In this document: piece after piece, positions 49,979-58,518 of the stretch
How the letters are laid out: the number at the start of each line of letters is the position of its first letter
How positions within the stretch are numbered: position 1 is the first letter of the stretch
NCBI RefSeq assembly: GCF_028743715.1
Contig: NZ_CP117996.1
Span: 2,604,001 to 2,668,000 of the forward strand
DNA from: Microbacterium sp. Clip185
GTDB taxonomy: Bacteria; Actinomycetota; Actinomycetes; Actinomycetales; Microbacteriaceae
Direction: 5' to 3'
DNA length: 64,000 nt
Notes under the pieces: model-generated
The model's input: the letters and a program-made list of their open reading frames with translations, nothing else
Told to the model about the DNA's origin: nothing
Database searches by the model: none
Program-made: the position numbers and the translations under genes

Positions 49979-51754
49979 TCAGCGCTCCAGCGGCACCTCG
50001 ATGAGCTGCCGGCCGCCGGCGGGCGAGGTCAGCGCCTGATCGAGCGCCGACCGCGTGGTGATCCGGCGATACTCCCACCCGTAGGCGAGCGCGAGATGCT
50101 CCAGCCGCACCGACTGGGGCGTGTACTGCACGCGGTCGATGGCGGCCGCATCCGCGACGCTCGCGACCTCGAGCCCGTCGAAGATCGTGCCGCCGCCGTC
50201 GTTGCCCACGATCACCTGGATGCGGGGCTCTGCCTCCGCCGAGGGCAGCAGCAGAGCGCCGACGTCGTGCAGGAGCGTCAGGTCCCCCAGCAGCACGCGG
50301 GTCACGCCCGGGCGGCCCTCGTCCTGGCTCGCGATCGCCACGCCCGTCGCGGTCGCGACCGTGCCGTCGATGCCGGCGAGGCCACGGTTCGCGTGCACCG
50401 GCACCTTCTTGCCGCCGAGTACCTGATCGGCGACGCGGACGAGGCGGGAAGAACCGAAGACCAGACGGTCGTGCGGCCAGCTCGCGCGCCACACGGCGTC
50501 GACGAGCGCCGCGCGATCGAGCGGCGCCCGCAGGACGTCGAGCTCGGCCGAGACCGCCGAAAGCCTCTCGCGCGGCACGGCGGAGGCGAGCCCGTCCGCG
50601 TCGGGCGCGGGAGGAGAGAGATCGACCGATGCGGCACGGGAGATGCGCATCCACTCGCCGAGCCATGCACGATCGGCGTCGCCGGGTGCGACGGCGACCG
50701 CATCCACGGCGGTCGTGCGACCGTTGAGGTTCAACGGCTCGCCGGGGCCGCGCACCGCGATGACCTCGACGTCGTCGCGCCGCAGGAGGGCCGTGACCTC
50801 TCGGCTCAGCGTGGGATGGCCCCACACGACGGCGCGCTCGACGCGCCCGCCGAGTTCGGGATCCGACAGCGCCTGCCGGTAGCCGTGCACGAGCAGGCGC
50901 CCGAACCGGGCCCCGCTGACGATCTCCGCGATGAGCGGCCAGCCGCCCTCGTACGACACGCGCTCGGCCTCGCCTCCCGCATCCGCCCCCGCGATCACGA
51001 CCGTTCGCGGCCCGCGCGCCAGCAGCAGCGGAGCGGTGCCGGGCTCCTCGGGAACGTCGGACTCGCCGATCCCGCCGCCGCCCTGGTAGAGCGCCCCGGA
51101 TGCGGGTTCCTCCTCTTGCGAGGCGGAGTCGTCGGCGCCGGAGCCCTCGAACCACGCGGGAAGGGCGCCTGCCAGCGGCTCGCGGAAGGGCAGATTGACG
51201 TGCACGGGCCCGGCGGGGCGGGTGCCGGCGCCGTGAGCGGCGTCGAAGGCGTCATCGGCGAGCCGGCGGAACATCCGGCTCTGCGGTGACGAACCGTCGG
51301 GGTCGATCGCGTCGGGCACCGGCGCGTCGATGTCGAGACGCGTCGCGGGTTGGAACAGCCCCGGCTGGCGGGTGGTCTGGTTCGCTCCGACGCCGCGCAG
51401 TTCCGGGGGCCTGTCGGCGGTGAGCAGCAGGAGCGGGACGCCCGCGTGATGCGCCTCGAGGGCCGCCGGCATGAGGTTCGCGACAGCGGTGCCCGAGGTG
51501 CAGACCACGGCCGCAGCCACGCCGGACTCCCGCCCGATCCCGAGGGCGGTGAAGCCAGCGACCCGCTCGTCGATGCGGACGTGCACACGCACGCGCCCCG
51601 AGGTCTCGGCGGCAGCGGCGACGAGTGCGAGCGCCTGCGACCGCGAGCCGGGGCTCACCACGATGTGCTCGACACCCCGCTCCAGAAGCCGCGCGAGCAG
51701 CGCCGCAGCCGCATCCGTCGCCGGCGCACGGCCGGCGTCTTCAGGCGTCGTCAT
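49979..51754 (-). CDS. menD: SEPHCHC synthase
   Basis: A 591-residue thiamine-diphosphate enzyme that adds 2-oxoglutarate to isochorismate. The N-terminus has ERGVEHIVVSPGSRSQALAL, the conserved glutamate region is VHVRIDERVAGFTALG, and the diphosphate/Mg site lies near VIVGNDGGGTIFDGLE. ATG at 51754 follows the upstream stop by one base (TGAGATG), so it is coupled to the PLDc_N gene. Confidence 0.94.
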   Translation of the reverse strand: MTTPEDAGRAPATDAAAALLARLLERGVEHIVVSPGSRSQALALVAAAAETSGRVRVHVRIDERVAGFTALGIGRESGVAAAVVCTSGTAVANLMPAALEAHHAGVPLLLLTADRPPELRGVGANQTTRQPGLFQPATRLDIDAPVPDAIDPDGSSPQSRMFRRLADDAFDAAHGAGTRPAGPVHVNLPFREPLAGALPAWFEGSGADDSASQEEEPASGALYQGGGGIGESDVPEEPGTAPLLLARGPRTVVIAGADAGGEAERVSYEGGWPLIAEIVSGARFGRLLVHGYRQALSDPELGGRVERAVVWGHPTLSREVTALLRRDDVEVIAVRGPGEPLNLNGRTTAVDAVAVAPGDADRAWLGEWMRISRAASVDLSPPAPDADGLASAVPRERLSAVSAELDVLRAPLDRAALVDAVWRASWPHDRLVFGSSRLVRVADQVLGGKKVPVHANRGLAGIDGTVATATGVAIASQDEGRPGVTRVLLGDLTLLHDVGALLLPSAEAEPRIQVIVGNDGGGTIFDGLEVASVADAAAIDRVQYTPQSVRLEHLALAYGWEYRRITTRSALDQALTSPAGGRQLIEVPLER

Positions 51755-51755
51755 C

Positions 51756-52142
51756 TCAGCGCGGCTCGTCCTCGTCGGGCCGGCGCGGCGCGGGATGCCC
51801 CGGCGCCTCCGGCGAGCGGGGCGTGTCGTCGTCGGAGTCGAGCTGAGCCAGCTCCTCTTCCAGCCGGCGGATGCGCTCGTCCTGATCACTGATCGAGCCG
51901 ATCGTGCGCAGGAAGTCCGGGTCGTCGTCGGGCGCCCGGCGCACCGGTGCCGCGTTCTTGCGCGCCCGTCCCGTCACGAACCACAGGATGCCGCCGACCA
52001 CCGGCAGCAGGATGACGATGACGATCCAGGTGCCCTTGCTCACGCCGCGGTGGCGCGATGCCGGTTGCACCGCGCAGTCCACGACCGTGTAGACCCAGAA
52101 GACGACGGCAACCAGCGCCAGAATGAGCAGGAGCCGGACCAT
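51756..52142 (-). CDS. PLDc_N-domain membrane protein
   Basis: A 128-residue protein with two membrane segments and the PLD nuclease N-terminal pattern (VVFWVYTVVDCAVQ, KGTWIVIVILLPVVGGILWF). The tail is charged and coiled (ERIRRLEEELAQLD). No catalytic PLD part is present. It is coupled to menD; its role there is unknown. Confidence 0.82.
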   Translation of the reverse strand: MVRLLLILALVAVVFWVYTVVDCAVQPASRHRGVSKGTWIVIVILLPVVGGILWFVTGRARKNAAPVRRAPDDDPDFLRTIGSISDQDERIRRLEEELAQLDSDDDTPRSPEAPGHPAPRRPDEDEPR

Positions 52143-52212
52143 TCCCCCATCCTAGGCCGCGTGGCCTGCGCGGGCCCCGAGAGCGCAGTCGGTCGACGCG
52201 TAGGATGAGGGG

Positions 52213-52479
52213 GTGAAGGCCCGTCCCGCGATCGTCTATTCCGTGCTGCGCGTTCTCGCGTTCCTCGTGCCGTTCGCGATCCTCATGCTCTTGCCCGTCT
52301 TCCAGGAGCTGTACTGGCTCGCGGCCATCTTCGCCGCTCTGATCGGGCTGAGCCTGTCCATCCTCTTCCTGCGCCGGCCCCTCGCCGAGGCGACGGCCGA
52401 TCTCGGCAAGCCGCGCGAGCCTCGCCGCCCCTTCGGTGCCGACGACGCGGAAGCAGAAGACGCCGCATCCGGCGACTGA
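52213..52479 (+). CDS. DUF4229 small membrane protein
   Basis: An 88-residue protein with two hydrophobic helices (YSVLRVLAFLVPFAILMLLP and LYWLAAIFAALIGLSLSILF) and an acidic tail. It matches DUF4229, an actinobacterial family often found beside menaquinone genes. GTG start; role unknown. Confidence 0.8.
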   Translation: MKARPAIVYSVLRVLAFLVPFAILMLLPVFQELYWLAAIFAALIGLSLSILFLRRPLAEATADLGKPREPRRPFGADDAEAEDAASGD

Positions 52480-52483
52480 GTCC

Positions 52484-52909
52484 TCAGCTCTCGCGCACCT
52501 GACGCGAGCCGGGCCTGACCATGGCGCTCGCATCGGGGGTGTCGAAGCCGAACTGCCGGTACAGCTCGTGCGCGTCGGCGGTGAAGAGGGTCCAGCGGAA
52601 CTCGGCACCGGGACCCTCGTCGATCATGGTGCGTACGAGAAGCTTGCCTGCGCCCGCCCCGCGCGCGGACGGGTCCACCACGACGTCGGCGAGATAGGCG
52701 TCGTTGACGCCGTCCGACACCGCGCGCGCGAAGCCCACCTGCGCACCGGAGACGTCGTCGTAGACGCCCACGACGCGCCAGGCCCCATCGATCTGCTGCT
52801 CGATCTGCTCCCGCGAACGCCACCGATGCCAGTACACCTCGCTCGAGAGCATCCGCCAGATCCAGGCGCGGTCGAGGCGAGCCGGATCGGTGTCCGCGAC
52901 GAAGACCAT
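52484..52909 (-). CDS. GNAT-family N-acetyltransferase
   Basis: A 141-residue acetyltransferase. The acetyl-CoA motif is VVVDPSARGAGAGKLLVRTM and the C-terminus ELYRQFGFDTPDASAMVRPG is typical of the arylalkylamine/YpeA-like subgroup. It ends five bases from the convergent DUF4229 gene. Substrate unknown. Confidence 0.88.
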   Translation of the reverse strand: MVFVADTDPARLDRAWIWRMLSSEVYWHRWRSREQIEQQIDGAWRVVGVYDDVSGAQVGFARAVSDGVNDAYLADVVVDPSARGAGAGKLLVRTMIDEGPGAEFRWTLFTADAHELYRQFGFDTPDASAMVRPGSRQVRES

Positions 52910-52922
52910 GATCGCCCGCCGC

Positions 52923-53882
52923 TCAGCCGTGAAGCGCCCAGAACACGAGCGCCGCGTACGCGAGCGAGCCGAGCGAGGTGAGACTCAGCGCGACCACCAG
53001 CTCCTTCGGCTCGCGGTACGTCCACACGATGAGGATGGCGGGAAGCACCAGCAGCAGCACGAGCAGGGTGAGCCACGCGGGCGGGTAGAACAACGCCAGG
53101 AAGATCGAGATCGCGAAAGGCACGAGCACGATCACGCTGAACAGCACCTGCGTCGCCCGCTTGCCGATCCGCACGCTCAGCGTCTTCTTGCCGGCCTTCC
53201 TGTCGGGCACGATGTCGCGCAGGTTGTTGGCCAGCAGCACGGCGCAGGCGAACAGACCCGCAGCGACCGCGCCGAACCAGGCCTCCTGCGGCAGGACCTG
53301 CACCTGGACCCAGGTCGTTCCGAGGGTCGCAACGAGACCGAAGAACACGAAGACGACGACCTCGCCGAGGCCCGCGTAGCCGTAGGGGCGCTTGCCTCCG
53401 GTGTAGAACCACGCTCCGACGATGCACACGGCGCCCACGGCGAGGAACCACCACTGCTGTGTGCGGATGGTGAGGGCGAGTCCCGCGAGCGCGGCCAACG
53501 CGAAGAAGGTGAGGGCGACGATCAGCACCGTGCGCGGCTTCGCCTTGCCGGCGCCCGTCAGACGAGCGGGCCCGACACGGAAGTCGTCCGTGCCGCGAAC
53601 GCCGTCGCTGTAGTCATTGGCGAAGTTCACACCGATCTGCAGGAGCACGGCGACGGCCAGGCAGCCGAGGGCGAGCAGCCAGTGCAGGGCGTTGTCGATG
53701 ACGAGCGCCGCGCCCGTGCCCAGCAGCACCGGCGATACGGCGAGCGGAAGCGTGCGGAGCCGTGCGCCTTCGATCCAATCCCCCACGCCCGCGCGCTGCG
53801 CAGGGCGCGGACCGACCTGCGCGCGCGCCTTCTGGGGGTTGCCCGAGACGCCGGGTCGCTTCTTCCTCGTCTTACTGGCCAC
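52923..53882 (-). CDS. menA: 1,4-dihydroxy-2-naphthoate polyprenyltransferase
   Basis: A 319-residue UbiA-superfamily enzyme with about eight or nine membrane helices. The prenyl-diphosphate site is QIGVNFANDYSDGVRGTDD and the second motif is NNLRDIVPDRKAGKKTLSVR. It joins the polyprenyl chain to the naphthoate ring. GTG at 53882 is chosen: the longer upstream frame runs antiparallel inside menE sequence and carries no family similarity. Confidence 0.94.
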   Translation of the reverse strand: MASKTRKKRPGVSGNPQKARAQVGPRPAQRAGVGDWIEGARLRTLPLAVSPVLLGTGAALVIDNALHWLLALGCLAVAVLLQIGVNFANDYSDGVRGTDDFRVGPARLTGAGKAKPRTVLIVALTFFALAALAGLALTIRTQQWWFLAVGAVCIVGAWFYTGGKRPYGYAGLGEVVVFVFFGLVATLGTTWVQVQVLPQEAWFGAVAAGLFACAVLLANNLRDIVPDRKAGKKTLSVRIGKRATQVLFSVIVLVPFAISIFLALFYPPAWLTLLVLLLVLPAILIVWTYREPKELVVALSLTSLGSLAYAALVFWALHG

Positions 53883-53907
53883 GAGCAGCAATCCTATTGC
53901 GGCGGGA

Positions 53908-55034
53908 TCAGCGCTCGACGAGCGCCCGCAGTGCTCGGCGGTCCGGCTTGCCGCTGGAAAGCAATGGCACGCTCGAGACCACCTCGATGCGATCGGGGCG
54001 TGCCGGCGCTCCGAGGTCGGCGCCGACCGCAGCCCGCACCTCGTCGAGGCGAGCGGATGCGGCCGCATCCACTCCCGGCACGACGACCACGGGTGTCTCC
54101 CCCCACCGTTCGTGCGACGCACCCACGACGACCGCGTCCGCGAACCCGGGAAGTGCGCGCACGACGCGCTCCACCCGATCGAGCGACACATTGATGCCAC
54201 CCGAGACGATCACGTTGTCGAGGCGACCGGTGATCCGCAGGCGTCCGTCGTCGAACGAGCCGGCGTCGCCCGTGCGGTACCAGCGCCGCCCTTCGTCGTC
54301 GCGCACGAACACGGCGGCTGTGCGCGCAGGGTCGTCGCGGTAGCCCTCGGCCAGCATCGGCCCCGACAGCTGCACCTCGCCGTCGGCGATCCGCACGTGC
54401 ACCCCGTCCAGCGGCACGCCGTCGTACACGCATCCGCCGCTCGTCTCGCTCGCCCCGTAGGTGCGCACGATGCGCGCACCGAGGGATGCGGCCCGCTCAC
54501 GCACAGCGTCAGGGAGCGCCTGCCCGCCGACGAGGATCGCCTCGAACGAGGCGAGGGCCGCACGCACCTCCGGCGCGTCAGCGGCGGCGATCAGCTGGTT
54601 CACCTGCGCGGGGACGAGAGAGGTGTAGGTCGGCGTGCGTGCGCCGTGCGCGGCCGAGGCCATGCCCCGCGAGGCGGCGATGAAGCCCTCGACCGAGAAG
54701 TGGCCCTCCAGGATCGCCGGTTCGTGGCCCGCCAGCAGTGAACGTACGAGCACCTGCAGGCCTGCCACGTAGGTCGCCGGCAGCGCCAGCAGCCAGGCGC
54801 CCTCGCCGATCCGCGCAGCCGTGGCGCTCGCACTCGCGATGAGCGCGCTGCGGCTGAGCAGCACGTCCTTCGGGTAGCCGGTCGACCCCGAGGTCGTGAC
54901 GACCGCTGCCACCCCCGGCGGCACCGACACGGGAGCCGTGCCGCCGAGGTGAACGGCGGGGCCCGCGCCTTCGAGAGCCGCGCGCACCGCCCCCAGCACC
55001 CCGCGGGCGCCGGGCGCCGACGGAGCTCTGGCGG

Positions 55035-55047
<13 letters not shown>
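53908..55047 (-). CDS. menE: o-Succinylbenzoate-CoA ligase
   Basis: A 379-residue acyl-CoA ligase, shorter than most ANL enzymes, as in actinobacterial MenE. AMP-binding motif VVTTSGSTGYPKDVLLSR, then IVRTYGASETSGG, WYRTGDAG, ITGRLDNVIVSGGINVS and the C-terminal SSGKPDRRAL are present. GTG at 55047 overlaps the end of menB by 13 bases. Confidence 0.94.
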
Positions 55048-55937
<890 letters not shown>

Positions 55938-55939
55938 GC

Positions 55940-56737
55940 TCAGCCGTTCTTCGCGTCGCGCCAGCGCAGCCAGCGGCGAGCGATCTCCGGGTCGTAGTCG
56001 GGGCCGTTGAGTCCCAGCGTGAAGGTGCGCACGCCCGCGGCGAACAGCGCGTCTGCGTACTCCTCGTCGCGGTCCTTGAGCTCGTTCGAGATCACGAGGT
56101 TCGACACATCGCGGCCCTCCGTCTCGGCCCACCTCTCGATCACGCCGACCTTGTGGGCGATGTCCTCGGGCGCGACGAAGCTGTGCCAGATGTCGGCGTG
56201 GCGTGCGACCAGACGCAGCGTCTTCTGCTCCCCCGCGCCGCCGATCAGGATCGGGATGCGGCGGGTCGGCGCCGGGTTCAGCTTGCCCCATCGAGTGGTC
56301 ACGCGCGCGAGGCCGTCGGCGAGGTCGTTCAGACGCGAGCCCGCGGTGCCGAACTCGTAGCCGTACTCGTCGTAGTCGCGCTGGAACCAGCCCGACCCCG
56401 TGCCGAAGATGAACCGCCCCTCGCCCCCCTTGGCGCTGATGTGGTCGATCGTGCGGGCCATGTCCGCCTGCAGGTCGGGGTTGCGGTAGCTGTTGCAGTT
56501 CACGAGGGCGCCGAACTCGACGCGCTCGGTCTGCTCCGCCCACGCGGCGAGCATGGTCCAGGACTCGAAGTGTGCACCGTCAGGGTCGCCGTGCAGCGGA
56601 TAGAAGTGATCCCAGTTGAAGAGGATGTCCACGCCCATGTCCTCGAACCGCACGACGGCGTCGCGGATGTCGGAGTAGGCGGCGTGCTGCGGCTGGAGCT
56701 GGAGCCCGAGACGGACCGGAGTATCGAGAAGAGGCAT
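55940..56737 (-). CDS. LLM-class flavin/F420-dependent oxidoreductase
   Basis: A 265-residue luciferase-like monooxygenase-fold protein: VRLGLQLQPQHAAYSDIRDA, GALVNCNSYRNPDLQADMAR, FIFGTGSGWFQRDYDEYGYE and PILIGGAGEQKTLRLVARHA. Actinobacterial members often use F420. It is first of an apparent LLM-menB-menE-menA run, but a role in menaquinone synthesis is not shown. Confidence 0.88.
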   Translation of the reverse strand: MPLLDTPVRLGLQLQPQHAAYSDIRDAVVRFEDMGVDILFNWDHFYPLHGDPDGAHFESWTMLAAWAEQTERVEFGALVNCNSYRNPDLQADMARTIDHISAKGGEGRFIFGTGSGWFQRDYDEYGYEFGTAGSRLNDLADGLARVTTRWGKLNPAPTRRIPILIGGAGEQKTLRLVARHADIWHSFVAPEDIAHKVGVIERWAETEGRDVSNLVISNELKDRDEEYADALFAAGVRTFTLGLNGPDYDPEIARRWLRWRDAKNG

Positions 56738-56771
56738 GCCATCAGCCTACGACCGACAGCACAATGGAGCA

Positions 56772-57773
56772 GTGACTCCCACGCTCGCCGACATCCGCTC
56801 GAACCTCCACGTCGTCGCCCTTCCGCTGCGCACCCGCTTCCGCGGCATCGACGTGCGCGAGGCGCTCCTGTTCGAGGGTCCCGCCGGCTGGGCGGAGTTC
56901 TCGCCCTTCACCGAGTACCGCGACGACGAGGCGGCGACCTGGCTGGCCGCCGCGATCGACTTCGCCTGGAATCCGCAGCCGGATGCGGTGCGCACCCGCA
57001 TCCCGGTCAACGCCACCGTGCCCGCCGTCGCCGCCGCCGACGTGGCGGAGGTGCTCAGCCACTTCGACGGCTGCCGCACCGCGAAGGTGAAGGTCGCCGA
57101 AGCCGGACAGACCCTGGCCGACGACATCGCACGGGTCGCCGCGGTGCGCGAGGCGATGGGGCCGGCCGGCCGCATCCGCATCGACGCGAACGGCGGATGG
57201 AACGTCGATGAGGCGGAGCACGCCTTGCGCGGGCTCGCCGAATACGACCTCGAGTACGCGGAACAGCCGTGCGCGAGCGTTGCCGAGCTCGCCGAGCTCC
57301 GCTGGCGTGTGCACCGCTCCGGCATCGACATCGCGGCCGACGAGAGCGTGCGCAAGGCTGCCGATCCGCTGCACGTCGCCCGCGAGCAAGCGGCCGATCT
57401 GCTGATCGTGAAGGCCGCGCCGCTCGGCGGTGTGCGCCGGGCGCTGCGGATCGTCGGGGATGCGGGACTGCCCGCCGTCGTCTCGAGCGCCCTGGACACC
57501 TCGGTGGGTCTCGGAATGGGGCTCGCGCTGGCCGCGGCGCTGCCCGAGCTGGACTACGACTGCGGGTTGGGAACAGCGTCGCTGCTGGCCGCCGACGTGA
57601 CCGCCGAGCCGTTGCATGCCGACGGCGGCGCGATCGAGGTGCGACGTGCGGTGCCGGATGCGGACCTGTTGCGCGCCTCTGCCGCCGATCCCGACCGCCG
57701 CCGTTGGTGGGAGGACCGGCTCGAGCGGTGCTACCGGCTGGTGAGCGAGTCCGGACTCACTCCGAGTCCGTGA
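56772..57773 (+). CDS. menC: o-Succinylbenzoate synthase
   Basis: A 333-residue enolase-superfamily enzyme, MenC type. Catalytic Lys pair in CRTAKVKVAE, metal Asp in RIDANGGWNVDEAEHAL, Glu in YAEQPCA, Asp/Glu in ADESVR and Lys in LLIVKAAPLGG are all present. GTG at 56772 follows GGAG at short spacing. It is divergent from the LLM gene and overlaps the convergent tetR end by 17 bases. Confidence 0.93.
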   Translation: MTPTLADIRSNLHVVALPLRTRFRGIDVREALLFEGPAGWAEFSPFTEYRDDEAATWLAAAIDFAWNPQPDAVRTRIPVNATVPAVAAADVAEVLSHFDGCRTAKVKVAEAGQTLADDIARVAAVREAMGPAGRIRIDANGGWNVDEAEHALRGLAEYDLEYAEQPCASVAELAELRWRVHRSGIDIAADESVRKAADPLHVAREQAADLLIVKAAPLGGVRRALRIVGDAGLPAVVSSALDTSVGLGMGLALAAALPELDYDCGLGTASLLAADVTAEPLHADGGAIEVRRAVPDADLLRASAADPDRRRWWEDRLERCYRLVSESGLTPSP

Positions 57774-58380
57774 CCGCCGCCGCCAGCGTCGCCGTGCGCT
57801 GGGTCAGCAGATCCTTGGCGGCCGGGGGCGCGAGGCCCGAGATCACCGCGAAGGCACAGGTGGCGTCCCACACGTCGAGGATGAGGCGTGCGAACTCGAT
57901 CGCGGGGATGCGCAGGCGCAGCCGGTAGGCACCCGCGATATCGCCGATGATCTGCGCGACCCGCTCCGCCATGGCGGCCTCCCAGGCGAGGTAGGCCTCG
58001 GCGAGCCGCTCGTCGCGCATCGCGTTCGTGCGGATCTCGCTCATCAGCACGACACCCGAGGGCACATCGGTTCCGACATCGAGAACGCTCGTAACGAGCT
58101 CGGCGACATTGCGCTCGACCGAGGTGTCCTCGCCGAGCTCGCGCACTCGCTCCGTCACCTGCTCCAGCTTCTGATCGGCGACCTGCTGCATCAGCCCGAG
58201 CAGCAGCTCCTCTTTGGAGGCGAAGTTGGAGTAGAAGGCGCCGCGCGTGAAGCCCGCACGCTCGCAGATCGCCTCGACGGATGCGCCTTCCAGGCCCAGT
58301 TCGGCGAAGACCTCGGACGCGGCGGCGAGAAGCCGCGCGCGTGTGTTCTCCCGACTTCGGGGCACGGCCGGTTGCGTCAC
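57757..58380 (-). CDS. TetR-family repressor of the MMPL operon
   Basis: A 207-residue TetR protein with helix-turn-helix ASVEAICERAGFTRGAFYSN. GTG at 58380 follows AAGGAG at five bases, better than the ATG at 58404. It is divergent from the MMPL transporter gene, and twin GATAC-N6-GTATC dyads in between are its likely operators. The pattern fits a drug- or lipid-responsive efflux switch. Confidence 0.9.
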   Translation of the reverse strand: MTQPAVPRSRENTRARLLAAASEVFAELGLEGASVEAICERAGFTRGAFYSNFASKEELLLGLMQQVADQKLEQVTERVRELGEDTSVERNVAELVTSVLDVGTDVPSGVVLMSEIRTNAMRDERLAEAYLAWEAAMAERVAQIIGDIAGAYRLRLRIPAIEFARLILDVWDATCAFAVISGLAPPAAKDLLTQRTATLAAAVTDSE

Positions 58381-58448
58381 GATCTCTCCTTCCACCACAT
58401 CCATGTGGCTCTCATCGATCGCCCAGGTTCACCACGGAGGCGACTCTA

Positions 58449-58483
58449 GGATACACAGTTGTATCCGATACACTCTCGTATCG
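58449..58483. promoter_or_regulatory. Twin operators, GATAC-N6-GTATC
   Basis: GGATACA-CAGT-TGTATCC (58449-58466) and CGATAC-ACTCTC-GTATCG (58466-58483) share one base and are centred 17 bp apart, close to one and a half helical turns. Both are perfect dyads between tetR and the MMPL gene. Confidence 0.75.
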
Positions 58484-58518
58484 AACCCGCCCGATCACCT
58501 CGACCCACGGAGGCGCCG

